64,000 nucleotides of DNA from contig JASBSY010000014.1 of the NCBI GenBank assembly GCA_030148705.1, forward strand, positions 496,001 to 560,000, read 5' to 3'. This document shows, piece by piece, positions 25,450 through 34,947 of the stretch. Within the stretch, counting starts at the first letter, position 1, and every line of letters starts with the position of its first letter. Source of the DNA: Pukyongia sp. Lineage in GTDB: Bacteria > Bacteroidota > Bacteroidia > Flavobacteriales > Flavobacteriaceae. The notes beneath the pieces were generated by a model that worked only from the letters and a program-made list of their open reading frames with translations, did not search any database and was not told the DNA's origin. Made by a program: the position numbers and the translations under genes.

Positions 25450-26688
25450 TTATAGTCCTCCTTTAAGACTGGTAAAGGTCCAGCTGAAAACATTCAGGTC
25501 TGCACCACCGTTGTTGCCGGTTGCAGTCCAGTTAGCTGCACGTGTAGGGAAATCGGGATTAACGATTATTTGTACTTCTCCGTCGGCCGTCCCTTCAAGG
25601 AAAACTTGGTTTGGGTTATCGCGATCGAGAATCCAGTTTTCAAATACAAGGTCTCCGTCTAGGAAATTTTGAGCAACAGCGTTGTTGTCCAGTTCCACGT
25701 CGGAGTCGGATTTAAAATTCAATGCAAGCACGTTTTTTGTAGTACCCATTGCGTTGTCTCTGTAATCTGCATATTCGCCTCCTTCAGTATTCAGGTTGCC
25801 GATGATGGTGAGTTTATCAATGGTGAATTTACCTTCCAGTGATCCGGCAGGCCCGTCGATTTCCAGTGCGTGATCTGAAATATTTCCGAGGATTACAGCC
25901 GAATTGGTAATGGTGCCGCTATAGGCTTCGTCGATATCCAGGCCATCATCGCCTTGTGCCCAAACCACGATGTTAGAGCAGTTTACACTTCCGCCGAACC
26001 ATTCTACTCCGTCGTCTACGTTTGCAACCACTTCAATATTCGAAATAGTGGTTCCATTACCCACAGCGCCAAGGGTTAAACCGTTGATTTCATTCCCCTC
26101 TCCAATAAGTGCACCTCCATGTCTGATTGAGATATAGTTCAGGGTTCCGGAATCATCAGCATCGTCGTTACCACCGTATAGTCCGTTGGTGTCCGAAGCA
26201 GGGATTCCTTCAATTTGATTTTCAGTAGCATCTCCGGATAAGGAGGCTCTGGCGTTTCCAAGTACAATTAGTCCACCCCACAGGCCTCTGTCGTTCTCAT
26301 TAAGATTCGAACCGGCGGTTTGGCCAAGTTGTATGTTATCGGCAATCGAAGTAAATATTATAGGTGAGGCGGCGGTTCCGTTTGCTTCAATCTTTGCCCC
26401 TCTTGCAATAATAAGAGCTGATGCATTGGCTCCTGTCCCGGGCAATGCCTTTATAATGGTTCCGGGTTCTATTGTAAGTGTAGTTCCTGATGTCACTGCG
26501 ACACGTCCGCTGAGCTCCCAGATCACATCGGAAGTAAGCGTCATATCGGCAGCAATATTGCCCGTAAGTACATTATTAACCGGATCCGGATCGGGATCGA
26601 CGGGGATAACCGTATCGTCATCTGAACTACAGCCGGTGATAAAAAGTGTAGCTGCTATGGCCATGAATGGTAAAAAAAGTTTTCTCAT
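25450..26688 (-). CDS. Beta-helix lipoprotein paired with TonB receptor
   Basis: A 412-residue protein from the ATG at 26686-26688; an extra in-frame ATG 14 codons upstream is less likely because the lipoprotein signal MRKLFLPFMAIAATLFITGC starts here (Cys20). A short Asp/Pro linker (DDDTVIPVDPDPDP) follows. The rest repeats right-handed beta-helix turns (LTIEPGTIIKAL, IIARGAKIEANG, NYISIRHGG, DDGVEWFGGSVNCSNIVVWAQGDDG). It is presumably surface or periplasmic, bound to the outer membrane, and may capture the receptor's ligand or bind a polymer. Family function is not established. It is first in the operon with the TonB receptor. Confidence 0.82.
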   Translation of the reverse strand: MRKLFLPFMAIAATLFITGCSSDDDTVIPVDPDPDPVNNVLTGNIAADMTLTSDVIWELSGRVAVTSGTTLTIEPGTIIKALPGTGANASALIIARGAKIEANGTAASPIIFTSIADNIQLGQTAGSNLNENDRGLWGGLIVLGNARASLSGDATENQIEGIPASDTNGLYGGNDDADDSGTLNYISIRHGGALIGEGNEINGLTLGAVGNGTTISNIEVVANVDDGVEWFGGSVNCSNIVVWAQGDDGLDIDEAYSGTITNSAVILGNISDHALEIDGPAGSLEGKFTIDKLTIIGNLNTEGGEYADYRDNAMGTTKNVLALNFKSDSDVELDNNAVAQNFLDGDLVFENWILDRDNPNQVFLEGTADGEVQIIVNPDFPTRAANWTATGNNGGADLNVFSWTFTSLKGGL

Positions 26689-26875
26689 TTTAGTGCTATT
26701 TAAGTGTTTTTTGTTTTCAAAATGAATCACAATGGTTCATCTTTTTTTGCATGACAAAGAAACCCTTACAATGTAAAGTCGGTGTTAGCTGCAGATTAAA
26801 ATTGTGTGATAAGAAGGTTAGTTAATTGTTAACAAGAGAGTGGTTTCGGCTTTAGAGCGTTTAGCTTCATTTTGG

Positions 26876-26883
26876 TATCTTTC
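26876..26883 (+). promoter_or_regulatory. dgt promoter, -7 variant
   Basis: TATCTTTC (one mismatch to TAnnTTTG) ends 21 bases before the ATG at 26905 and excludes the in-frame TTG at 26872 as start. Confidence 0.4.
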
Positions 26884-26904
26884 GCAGACCTAAAACACCG
26901 GGTT

Positions 26905-28245
26905 ATGATGCAATGGGAAAAACTGCTGTCACTTCAGAAACAAGGGGACAAAAAAAAGCGCTTACGTATTGAAGAAAATCAAACCAGAAGCAGCTTTGAG
27001 GTGGATTACGACCGGGTAATATTCTCGGCTGCATTCCGGAGCCTGCAGGACAAGACCCAGGTTATACCCATGTCGAAAACGTCTTTTGTACATACCAGGT
27101 TAACACACAGCCTGGAGGTTTCGGTAGTGGGTCGTTCTCTGGGAAGACAGGTAGGGCAGGCTGTTTTAAACAAGCATCCTTATCTGCAAAAAGTACACGG
27201 CTATGAAGTGAACGATTTTGGAGCCATAGTGGCAGCTGCGGCCCTGGCACATGACATTGGAAATCCTCCTTTCGGGCACAGTGGTGAAAAAGCCATTGGC
27301 AACTATTTTAAAAATGGCAATGGCAAGCGGTTTCGAGACCGTCTTAGTGAAAAAGAGTACCAGGACCTGATTGATTTCGAGGGTAATGCAAACGGGTTTA
27401 AGATCCTTACCGAGAGCAAATACGGGGTGGAAGGTGGGCTCCGATTGACTTTTGCCACCTTGGGTGCATTTATGAAATACCCCAAACAATCGCTTCCAAA
27501 GCGACCCGATGATCATATAGCGAGTAAAAAGTTCGGGGTATTCCAAAGCGACGCCGACTTCTTTTCTCTGGTGGCCGACAATTTAGGACTGTCGAGGAGA
27601 GGGGCGGATAAAGATGAGCTTTATGCTCGTCACCCGCTCGCATTCCTCGTTGAGGCTGCCGATGATATCTGTTATTCGATTATAGATTTTGAAGATGGGA
27701 TCAACCTGGGGTGGATACCGGAAGAAACGGCATTGGAATTCCTCATAAATCTGGTAAAAGACACTATCGATACTGCCAAATATCATGAGCTAACAAGGAC
27801 CAAGGACAGGCTGGCATATTTACGATCTTTGGCAATCGGCACCCTTATTCAGGAAGCAGTGAAGGTCTTCGTCGAGAATGAAGACAGCATCCTGGACGGA
27901 AGCTTTTCAGATTCTTTATTGGACCGAAGCAGGTACAAGGCGCAAATTGGTGATATTCTCTCGGAGAGCATTTCGAAAATCTATAAGAACAGGGAAGTGA
28001 TCGATAAGGAGATTGCGGGTTATGGGATATTAACCACTTTGCTGGACGGTTTTACCACCGCTTTTGAGAATCACTATGAAGGAAAGCCCACTCATTTCGA
28101 TAAATTATTGCTGAAAAGTATAGAAGCTCCTCTGCCGGAAACTGCAACCGCTTACCAATATGTTATGGACTGCTGTAGTTTTGTTTCCATGCTTACCGAC
28201 GGGAATGCGCTCTTACTGCATCAAAAGCTGTCCGGCACGCTTTAA
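26905..28245 (+). CDS. dgt: Deoxyguanosinetriphosphate triphosphohydrolase-like HD protein
   Basis: A 446-residue dNTPase from the ATG at 26905 (a second ATG is at 26908). The HD-domain residues are His63/His68 (FVHTRLTHSLEV), His116-Asp117 (LAHDIGNPPFGHSGE) and His125. SSFEVDYDRVIFSAAFRSLQDKTQV is the family N-terminal motif. It splits dGTP (or dNTPs) into deoxynucleoside and triphosphate, balancing the output of ribonucleotide reductase. The 3' end overlaps dxs by four bases, tail to tail. Confidence 0.93.
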   Translation: MMQWEKLLSLQKQGDKKKRLRIEENQTRSSFEVDYDRVIFSAAFRSLQDKTQVIPMSKTSFVHTRLTHSLEVSVVGRSLGRQVGQAVLNKHPYLQKVHGYEVNDFGAIVAAAALAHDIGNPPFGHSGEKAIGNYFKNGNGKRFRDRLSEKEYQDLIDFEGNANGFKILTESKYGVEGGLRLTFATLGAFMKYPKQSLPKRPDDHIASKKFGVFQSDADFFSLVADNLGLSRRGADKDELYARHPLAFLVEAADDICYSIIDFEDGINLGWIPEETALEFLINLVKDTIDTAKYHELTRTKDRLAYLRSLAIGTLIQEAVKVFVENEDSILDGSFSDSLLDRSRYKAQIGDILSESISKIYKNREVIDKEIAGYGILTTLLDGFTTAFENHYEGKPTHFDKLLLKSIEAPLPETATAYQYVMDCCSFVSMLTDGNALLLHQKLSGTL

Positions 28246-30029
28246 AGCAATTCTTTTAATGTTTCTGCCAGTTTTTCAGCGGAAAGACCTGCCAGGTCAT
28301 GAAGTTCGGCTGTACTTCCATGTTCCGGGAAGACATCCGGTATCCCCAGCATTTTAATTGTTTTCTGAACAGTCACTTCTGTGGCCAACTCGGCTACAGC
28401 ACTTCCAAATCCTCCGGCTATCACTCCATCTTCAACCGTTACCAGAGTGTCATAATTCTCAAAGATGGCCATTAGTAATTCTTTATCGAGAGGTTTAACA
28501 AACCGTAGGTCGAAGTGACCTATCCGTTCTTTTTCATCAAGCAGATCGATTGCTTTACTTACATTATCGGCAATAGGGCCAATGGAAAGCACAGCTATAT
28601 CGCTGCCGTTCTTCAGCACTGAACCTCGGCCAATATCCATGCGCTGAAAGGGCTGTTGCCAATCAACCATAGTGCCGCGACCACGAGGATAACGGATGGC
28701 GATGGGCCCGTGGAGGCCCAGTTGGGCGGTATAAAGAATATTGCGCAGTTCCAGCTCGTTTCGGGGCGACATAATCGCTATATTGGGGATACAACGCAGG
28801 TATGATATATCGAAAATGCCGTGATGGGTTGCCCCGTCTTCACCTACTATGCCTGCCCGGTCCAAACAGAAGATAACGGGGAGATTTTGAAGGCATACAT
28901 CGTGTATCACCTGGTCGTATGCTCTTTGCAGGAAAGTAGAATAGATATTACAGTAAACCATCATGCCCTGGGTTGCAAGCCCGGCCGCAAAGGTTACGGC
29001 GTGTTGTTCGGCGATTCCCACGTCGAATGCCCGTTCGGGGAATTCTTCCATCATGAACTTAAGAGAGCTTCCGGTTGGCATGGCCGGGGTGATCCCTATG
29101 ATACGGGGGTTATCCCTTGCCAGTTCCACTATGGTATGTCCAAAAACATCCTGGTACTTTGGTGGCAGGTGGGCCGTTTCGGTTTTAAGAACGTCCCCGG
29201 TAAGGGCATTGAATTTCCCCGGAGCATGATATTTCACCTGGTCCATTTCAGCCTGGAGTAGTCCTTTACCTTTAGTGGTTATTACGTGCAACAGTTTAGG
29301 GCCTTTTACCGATTTCAGTCGATTGAGCTCTGAAAGAAGCGCGTTTAGGTCATGGCCGTCTATCGCCCCGGAATAGTTAAAATTGAGGGCTTCGAATATA
29401 TTATCGCTGTCCGGGACATCATCCAGGGTAACTTTGGTGAGATAATCTTTTAAAGCACCTACACTGGGGTCTATTCCAATGGCATTATCGTTAAGGATAA
29501 CCAGCAGGTTAGTGTTGGTGACCCCGGCGTGGTTTAGCGCTTCGAAGGCCATACCGCTGGCAATGGAAGCGTCGCCCACCACGGCAATGTGCTGCCGCTC
29601 GGCATCAGATGTCAATTGCGCAGCAATTGCCATTCCCAGCGCAGCTGAGATTGCCGTGGAGCTATGACCGGTGCCAAAGGTGTCGTATTCGCTTTCACCT
29701 CGTTTTGGAAAACCGCTTATGCCTCCCAATCTTCGGTTTGTATGAAATTGCTCTCTGCGGCCTGTAAGTATCTTATGCCCGTAGGCCTGGTGCCCAACGT
29801 CCCAGACCAGCAAATCGTCGGGGGTGTTAAAAACATAATGCAGGGCGATGGTGAGCTCTACTACTCCGAGACTTGCGCCCAAATGTCCTTCCTTTACCGC
29901 AACTATATTGATGATAAAGTCCCGAAGTTCGGCCGCGAGTTGTGGCAGATCTTCTTTTGGAAGTCGACGCAGGTCTGAGGGCTTGGTTATAGTATTTAAA
30001 AGGTTTTCTGACACTCTGTAAAGATACAT
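28242..30029 (-). CDS. dxs: 1-deoxy-D-xylulose-5-phosphate synthase
   Basis: A 595-residue thiamine-diphosphate enzyme joining pyruvate and glyceraldehyde 3-phosphate at the entry of the MEP isoprenoid pathway. Motifs: EGHLGASLGVVELTIALH (residues ~44-61), WDVGHQAYGHKILTGRR, the TPP/Mg segment VVGDASIASGMAFEALNHAG with ILNDN, and in the second half DRAGIVGEDGATHHGIFDISYL and RYPRGRG. It is shorter than the E. coli enzyme (~620), as usual for Bacteroidota. The start ATG at 30029 gives MYLYRVSENLL before the family-like IT-PSDLRRL, and I see no better choice. It is divergent from tadA. Confidence 0.94.
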   Translation of the reverse strand: MYLYRVSENLLNTITKPSDLRRLPKEDLPQLAAELRDFIINIVAVKEGHLGASLGVVELTIALHYVFNTPDDLLVWDVGHQAYGHKILTGRREQFHTNRRLGGISGFPKRGESEYDTFGTGHSSTAISAALGMAIAAQLTSDAERQHIAVVGDASIASGMAFEALNHAGVTNTNLLVILNDNAIGIDPSVGALKDYLTKVTLDDVPDSDNIFEALNFNYSGAIDGHDLNALLSELNRLKSVKGPKLLHVITTKGKGLLQAEMDQVKYHAPGKFNALTGDVLKTETAHLPPKYQDVFGHTIVELARDNPRIIGITPAMPTGSSLKFMMEEFPERAFDVGIAEQHAVTFAAGLATQGMMVYCNIYSTFLQRAYDQVIHDVCLQNLPVIFCLDRAGIVGEDGATHHGIFDISYLRCIPNIAIMSPRNELELRNILYTAQLGLHGPIAIRYPRGRGTMVDWQQPFQRMDIGRGSVLKNGSDIAVLSIGPIADNVSKAIDLLDEKERIGHFDLRFVKPLDKELLMAIFENYDTLVTVEDGVIAGGFGSAVAELATEVTVQKTIKMLGIPDVFPEHGSTAELHDLAGLSAEKLAETLKELL

Positions 30030-30067
30030 TTTCGCCTATAATCTATGCTTCTAAACACTAAATAATT

Positions 30068-30109
30068 ATGCGGTTTCATACATAGAGAAATACGCATTTT
30101 GTAACTTTA
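30068..30109 (+). promoter_or_regulatory. tadA upstream element and -7 variant
   Basis: ATGCG (30068-30072) and CGCAT (30093-30097) form an inverted repeat enclosing GTTTCATACATA. TAACTTTA at 30102-30109 is a plausible -7 variant. A closely similar element lies before exbB (57586-57616). Confidence 0.4.
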
Positions 30110-30128
30110 CACCAATTAGAATCATTAT

Positions 30129-30578
30129 ATGTTACAACCTCCGGACGATACATTTTTTATGAAGAAGGCTTTGCAGGAAGCCGAAGCCGCTTACAAGAAG
30201 GGGGAGGTACCCATAGGCGCGGTGATAGTGATACACGATCAAATCATTGCCAGGGCACATAATTTAACCGAAACCCTGAATGATGTTACTGCACATGCCG
30301 AAATGCAGGCCATTACTGCTGCGGCCAATTACCTGGGAGGTAAGTACTTAATCGATTGCACCTTATACGTTACCCTTGAACCCTGCCAGATGTGCGCCGG
30401 AGCCCTGTATTGGAGTCAGATTTCCCGGGTTGTGTATGGAGCCCGGGATGAACAAAGGGGATGTATAGAGATGAAAACGAAGTTACATCCTAAGACGGCC
30501 ATGACGGGAGGCATACTGGAAACCGAGGCCTCCGATTTATTGAAGCAATTCTTTATTGAGAGACGGAATTTGAACTAA
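30129..30578 (+). CDS. tadA: tRNA-specific adenosine deaminase
   Basis: A 149-residue zinc deaminase that converts A34 of tRNA-Arg(ACG) to inosine. Zinc and catalytic residues: His56 and Glu58 (HAEM), Cys86 and Cys89 (PCQMCAGAL). GEVPIGAVIV at 25-34, and the C-terminal VYGARDEQRGC with later FFIERR are typical of TadA. Monocistronic and divergent from dxs. Confidence 0.93.
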   Translation: MLQPPDDTFFMKKALQEAEAAYKKGEVPIGAVIVIHDQIIARAHNLTETLNDVTAHAEMQAITAAANYLGGKYLIDCTLYVTLEPCQMCAGALYWSQISRVVYGARDEQRGCIEMKTKLHPKTAMTGGILETEASDLLKQFFIERRNLN

Positions 30579-30606
30579 TAAAAAAACCCTTCGAAATTCG
30601 AAGGGT
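30579..30606 (-). terminator. Intrinsic terminator of the cold-shock gene
   Basis: A perfect 10-bp inverted repeat around one base (30586-30606), followed on the minus strand by seven T. On the plus strand it could also slow read-through from tadA. Confidence 0.82.
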
Positions 30607-30636
30607 CTGTTCTGGTTTGGTTGATTAAGATATATC

Positions 30637-30834
30637 TTAGTCGTGAATTACGCGTACCTGAGCAGCAACCATTCCCTTGCGGCCTTCCTCTTCCACGTAC
30701 TCCACTTTATCACCTTCATTCAGGGCTTCTCCGTTGAGACCGGTAACATGAACAAAGATATCTTTGCCTGTGTCATCGTTAGTAATAAAGCCGTAGCCTT
30801 TCGATTCGTTAAAAAACTTTACTGTACCTTCCAT
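30637..30834 (-). CDS. Cold-shock domain protein
   Basis: A 65-residue single cold-shock domain protein with RNP1 KGYGFIT (12-18) and RNP2 DIFVHV (25-30). It binds single-stranded RNA and DNA and acts as an RNA chaperone. Length and the VEYVEEEGRKGMVAAQVRVI ending fit the CspA family. Monocistronic, with a TACCTTTG promoter and a strong terminator. The leader is short (~25 bases), unlike the long thermosensing leader of E. coli cspA, so cold regulation of that type is unlikely. Confidence 0.95.
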   Translation of the reverse strand: MEGTVKFFNESKGYGFITNDDTGKDIFVHVTGLNGEALNEGDKVEYVEEEGRKGMVAAQVRVIHD

Positions 30835-30862
30835 TGTAATAAAAAAATAAATTAATAAAAAT

Positions 30863-30870
30863 CAAAGGTA
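30863..30870 (-). promoter_or_regulatory. Cold-shock gene promoter, -7 element
   Basis: The minus strand reads TACCTTTG, a full consensus match 28 bases before the ATG. Confidence 0.55.
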
Positions 30871-30927
30871 AGAGATTTCTGTTTTTGTACATTATGAAAA
30901 TTAAACTATTTTGTAAAACTGCCTGAT

Positions 30928-31173
30928 TTACAGTTTTTTCTTACGCCCTTCCTCACGCATCTTTTCGATGTTTTCCTTGGTAAGCATATAGTCCTTAAAA
31001 CTTCTTTTATTCCACCTGAAATAAATAAACAAGGGGATCAAAACGAAAAAGATAACTACTACGGAAATTCCAATAATCAGGTTTCCGGTGGCTTCATTCT
31101 CGGGTTTGATGTAAAATCCGGTTGCAGTTCCGCCAATGACGGCTATCAGTAATATTAGCAGCAAAGTTCTCAT
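30928..31173 (-). CDS. Small membrane protein downstream of the ClC channel
   Basis: An 81-residue protein with two hydrophobic segments (about 3-21 and 32-52) and a long basic tail (WNKRSFKDYMLTKENIEKMREEGRKKKL). It begins directly after the stop of the ClC gene, so it is translationally coupled. No family recognised; perhaps an accessory of the channel, which is inference from position only. Confidence 0.65.
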   Translation of the reverse strand: MRTLLLILLIAVIGGTATGFYIKPENEATGNLIIGISVVVIFFVLIPLFIYFRWNKRSFKDYMLTKENIEKMREEGRKKKL

Positions 31174-32970
31174 CTATTGTTCTGTATATTCTATTAATTG
31201 TCTTCTATAAGCGGTAAGCAGTTTCGATTTGGATATAAACCCGTGGTATGTTCCATTCGATAACACCGGAAGGTTCCATGAACCACTGTCCTGAAATTTT
31301 TTCATCACCTCCGTTGTCTTATCCAATTCGAGATTTATTACGGTTGGTGGATTTTTCATCAAATCCTCCGCCTTCAATTCTTCGTACATGCTCTGATCGA
31401 ACATAACTGCCCGCAAATCGTCCAGCAGTATTATGCCTTGCAGTTCCTTTGTCTCGCGATGTACCACCGGGAAGATATTCCTGTTCGACTTAGTCACAGC
31501 CTGATGCACGATCTCGCCCAGGGTCATTTCCGGTGATATGATAACGAAATTTTTTTCAACCACATTTTCCAGATCCAACAAGGTGAGCACTGCGTGATCT
31601 TTGTTGTGGGTAATCAATTCTCCTTTTCTTCCCAATTCCATGGCATAGACCGAATGCGGGGCAAAGGATTTAGTAATTGTGAAGGAAATGGCTGCTGTTA
31701 TCATGAGCGGAATAATGAGTTCATAACCGGCAGTTACTTCTGCTATGAGGAAGATAGCCGTAAGAGGAGCATGAAGTACTCCGGCCATCAAGCCTGTCAT
31801 ACCCACAAGGGTAAAATTGCTTTCCGATACCGGATTAGTCAGTATATTGGTGGCATTGATGATCTTGGCAGTACAAAAACCCATGATACTTCCCATAAAC
31901 AGGGTAGGTGCAAATATTCCTCCAACCCCTCCGGCACCAAATGTAAGAGAGCTGGCGATCACTTTAAAAAGAACCAGTCCTGCGAGTAAACCTATCATGA
32001 TCCAGACGTTGTCGACATCCAGTTGGAAGATGTTGTTCCTCAATGCCAGATCGGCATTGCCCTGCACCAGGTTATTTATTACATCGAAGCCTTCGCCGTA
32101 TAGCGGAGGAATAAAGTAGACCAGGACCCCAATTCCGAGGCCTCCAATGATAAGTCGTTTTATGGGCGAACCGAAGCGGTCGAAGAATTTCTGTATGCGT
32201 TCATAGGTAATGGTGAAGTAGATAGAAACCGCACCCGCGACTGCTCCCAGCAGTATATACAGAGGAATATCGGAAAGGGCGAATTTATCCGTAATACTGA
32301 ACGGCAGTAAAATATCATTTCCGAAGAAAAAATAGGAAGTGATAATGGCCGAAACAGAAGCAAGCAATAAAGGGATAAGAGAAAACAAAGTGAGGTCCAG
32401 ACTGAATACTTCCACTGCAAAGATGATGGCCGCGATTGGCGCTTTAAAGATGGACGACATAGCACCTGCTGCCGCACAACCAATAAGCAGGGTACGAGTA
32501 GACTGGTTCATATGCAACAGTCTCGATAGGTTAGAACTAAGAGCAGACCCCGTTGCAACGGTTGGGCCTTCCAGTCCTACCGAGCCTCCAAACCCAACAG
32601 TGATGGGGGCCAGGATAAGGCTGGCGTACATCTGGAACGATCTCATGATTCCTTTTTTCTTGGAGATTGCAAAAAGCGTGGCCGGTATTCCCTGGGTAGG
32701 TGTATGTTTTATCAGGTATTTAATGAGGAAATAAACTATGGTAAAGCCCAGCAGGGGGAAAATAAAATAGAATGCGGTTTGGTAGTCGCGTATCAGAGTC
32801 CCTTCGAGCACAGACTGAATGATATGCGTTCCGTTCTTTATAACCACGGCGCACATCCCGGATAGAAAACCAACAACAATACTAAGGATATACAGGAATT
32901 GCCTGTGTGATATGTGCTTAAGGCGCCATATTAGAAAACGAGCCAGAATCGTCCGATTATGTGCAGGCAT
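31174..32970 (-). CDS. ClC-type chloride channel/antiporter with C-terminal CBS pair
   Basis: A 598-residue protein. Residues 25-435 form the ClC membrane core, with HTPTQGIPATLFA (first selectivity motif variant), GGSVGLEGPTVATGSA (contains the gating glutamate) and GAGGVGGIFAPTLFMGS. Two CBS domains follow (about 460-590), containing ISPEMTLGEIVHQAV and MKNPPTVINLELDKTTEVMKKFQDSGSWNLPVL, probably sensing adenine nucleotides or ionic strength. The first motif reads GIP without the usual GSG, common in this Bacteroidota branch. Whether it is a channel or a Cl-/H+ exchanger cannot be settled here. Confidence 0.92.
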   Translation of the reverse strand: MPAHNRTILARFLIWRLKHISHRQFLYILSIVVGFLSGMCAVVIKNGTHIIQSVLEGTLIRDYQTAFYFIFPLLGFTIVYFLIKYLIKHTPTQGIPATLFAISKKKGIMRSFQMYASLILAPITVGFGGSVGLEGPTVATGSALSSNLSRLLHMNQSTRTLLIGCAAAGAMSSIFKAPIAAIIFAVEVFSLDLTLFSLIPLLLASVSAIITSYFFFGNDILLPFSITDKFALSDIPLYILLGAVAGAVSIYFTITYERIQKFFDRFGSPIKRLIIGGLGIGVLVYFIPPLYGEGFDVINNLVQGNADLALRNNIFQLDVDNVWIMIGLLAGLVLFKVIASSLTFGAGGVGGIFAPTLFMGSIMGFCTAKIINATNILTNPVSESNFTLVGMTGLMAGVLHAPLTAIFLIAEVTAGYELIIPLMITAAISFTITKSFAPHSVYAMELGRKGELITHNKDHAVLTLLDLENVVEKNFVIISPEMTLGEIVHQAVTKSNRNIFPVVHRETKELQGIILLDDLRAVMFDQSMYEELKAEDLMKNPPTVINLELDKTTEVMKKFQDSGSWNLPVLSNGTYHGFISKSKLLTAYRRQLIEYTEQ

Positions 32971-33009
32971 AGTATTACATTGACAAATCCCGAATATATG
33001 AAACCAGGT

Positions 33010-34767
33010 CTATTGGTTCTCTATATTCAGCTTTAAATGTAGTTCTTTTAGTTGTGATTCGTCGATTTTGGCCGGGGCGTCGATCATTACGTCCCTGCCT
33101 GCATTGTTTTTCGGAAACGCGATAAAATCCCTTATTGTTTCCTGTCCGCCGAGTATAGCTACCAGTCGGTCCAGGCCAAAGGCGATCCCGCCGTGAGGAG
33201 GTGCTCCGTATTCGAAAGCATCCATAAGGAATCCAAACTGGGCTTTAGCTTCTTCTTTACTGAAGCCGAGGTAATCGAACATTTTCGCCTGTACTTTTTT
33301 GTCGTAAATCCGTATGGATCCACCACCGATCTCATTGCCGTTCAGCACTAAATCGTAGGCATTGGCTTTTACGGCTCCGGGATTGGATTCGAGTAGTTCC
33401 AGCTGTCCGGGTTTTGGGGAGGTAAAAGGGTGGTGCATGGCGTGGTATCGCGATGTTTCTTCGTCCCATTCCAACAGGGGAAAGTCGGTTACCCAAAGCG
33501 GAGCAAATTCGTCGGCTTTTCTCAGGCCAAGTTCCTGGGCAAGGTGCATTCTAAGGGCACTCAATTGAGTGCGTGTTTTATGTACGTCTCCTGAAAGCAC
33601 ACAGATAAGGTCCCCGGGCTTGGCGTTGGTTTTTTCTGCCCACCTAGCCAAGTCCTGCTGATCGTAGAATTTATCGACCGAAGATTTGTAGGACCCGTCT
33701 TCGTTACAGCGCACATAGACCATCCCCATGGCTCCTATCTGGGGGCGTTTCACCCAGTCGATCAGGGCATCTATCTCCTTACGGGAATATGTATTTCCGT
33801 TAGGAACAGCAATTCCCACCACGAGTTCGGCGCTGTTAAATACATTAAAATCTTTGTGCTGAGCCACCTCATTCAGTTCACCGAACTCCATCCCGAATCG
33901 TATGTCCGGTTTGTCATTTCCGTATCGCCGCATGGCTTCGTCGTAGGTCATTCTTGGGAAATCGGTTACGGTAACTCCGTTTATTTCTTCGAGCAGGTGC
34001 CTGGTAAGACCTTCAAACATTTGCAGTATATCCTCCTGTTCCACAAAAGCCATCTCGCAGTCGATCTGGGTAAACTCGGGTTGCCTGTCGGCTCTAAGGT
34101 CTTCGTCTCTGAAACACTTTACAATTTGAAAATATTTGTCCATCCCGCCTACCATTAGCAATTGCTTAAAGGTTTGGGGCGATTGGGGCAGGGCGTAGAA
34201 TTGACCTTCGTTCATTCGTGAAGGAACCACAAAATCCCTGGCACCTTCGGGGGTGGATTTAATAAGGTATGGGGTTTCCACTTCCACAAAATCTTTCTCG
34301 GAAAGATAATTTCGCACTGCCATGGTAACCTTGTGGCGAAACACCAAATTCTGGCGTACGGGTTTTCTGCGTATATCGAGATATCGGTATTTCATACGGA
34401 GGTCTTCCCCGCCATCGGTTTCATTTTCTATGGTAAAAGGAGGTGTGAGCGACTCATTAAGAATTTGAAGATCTGAGACTAGAATTTCAATATCGCCTGT
34501 GGGCATGGCCGGATTCTTCGATTCGCGTTCAATTACCTGACCGGTGACTTGAATTACGTATTCACGGCCAAGGCTTGCAGCAATTTCCATGACCTCAGGA
34601 GATGTGCGTTCTTCATCAAATATCAATTGGGTAATACCGTATCGGTCGCGCAGGTCGACCCAGATCATAAATCCTTTATTACGGGTTTTTTGTACCCAAC
34701 CGGCTAAAGTAACCGTCTTATTGACGTGTTCAATGCGTAGTTCTCCGTTTGTATGCGTTCTGTACAT
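33010..34767 (-). CDS. aspS: Aspartyl-tRNA synthetase
   Basis: A 585-residue class IIb synthetase of bacterial size. The N-terminal OB-fold anticodon domain (1-105) contains [22 protein letters not shown]. Motif 2 is [25 protein letters not shown] insertion domain runs about 290-410. Motif 3 is [16 protein letters not shown] near the C-terminus. It charges tRNA-Asp. Monocistronic, from the promoter at 34791-34798 with a leader of about 20 bases. Confidence 0.96.
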   Translation of the reverse strand: MYRTHTNGELRIEHVNKTVTLAGWVQKTRNKGFMIWVDLRDRYGITQLIFDEERTSPEVMEIAASLGREYVIQVTGQVIERESKNPAMPTGDIEILVSDLQILNESLTPPFTIENETDGGEDLRMKYRYLDIRRKPVRQNLVFRHKVTMAVRNYLSEKDFVEVETPYLIKSTPEGARDFVVPSRMNEGQFYALPQSPQTFKQLLMVGGMDKYFQIVKCFRDEDLRADRQPEFTQIDCEMAFVEQEDILQMFEGLTRHLLEEINGVTVTDFPRMTYDEAMRRYGNDKPDIRFGMEFGELNEVAQHKDFNVFNSAELVVGIAVPNGNTYSRKEIDALIDWVKRPQIGAMGMVYVRCNEDGSYKSSVDKFYDQQDLARWAEKTNAKPGDLICVLSGDVHKTRTQLSALRMHLAQELGLRKADEFAPLWVTDFPLLEWDEETSRYHAMHHPFTSPKPGQLELLESNPGAVKANAYDLVLNGNEIGGGSIRIYDKKVQAKMFDYLGFSKEEAKAQFGFLMDAFEYGAPPHGGIAFGLDRLVAILGGQETIRDFIAFPKNNAGRDVMIDAPAKIDESQLKELHLKLNIENQ

Positions 34768-34790
34768 CTTTGCACCTGAAATTTAGGCTG

Positions 34791-34798
34791 CAAAGGTA
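34791..34798 (-). promoter_or_regulatory. aspS promoter, -7 element
   Basis: The minus strand reads TACCTTTG. Just upstream an 8-bp inverted repeat TGGCATAT/ATATGCCA (34807-34814 and 34845-34852) lies in the aspS-susC gap; its role is unknown. Confidence 0.55.
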
Positions 34799-34947
34799 AG
34801 AAGAACTGGCATATTGGCGGATATAATTGCCGAATTATTGGTATATATGCCAAAACAATTTTAAATATCTACGTAATTCATGTATTTAATAATTTTTTTT
34901 CAACAAAACTTTAGTAATTTAGAGGACTTAACAAAAACTTAAACATT

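Noticed and set aside
26731-26880. Possible fourth Pho-like element before the beta-helix lipoprotein
   Set aside because: GTTAATTGTTAAC-type words occur but without the 11-base direct repeat or the 30-base core.
28821-29261. 146-codon plus-strand frame opposite dxs
   Set aside because: Antisense to conserved transketolase motifs; composition is that of a shadow frame.
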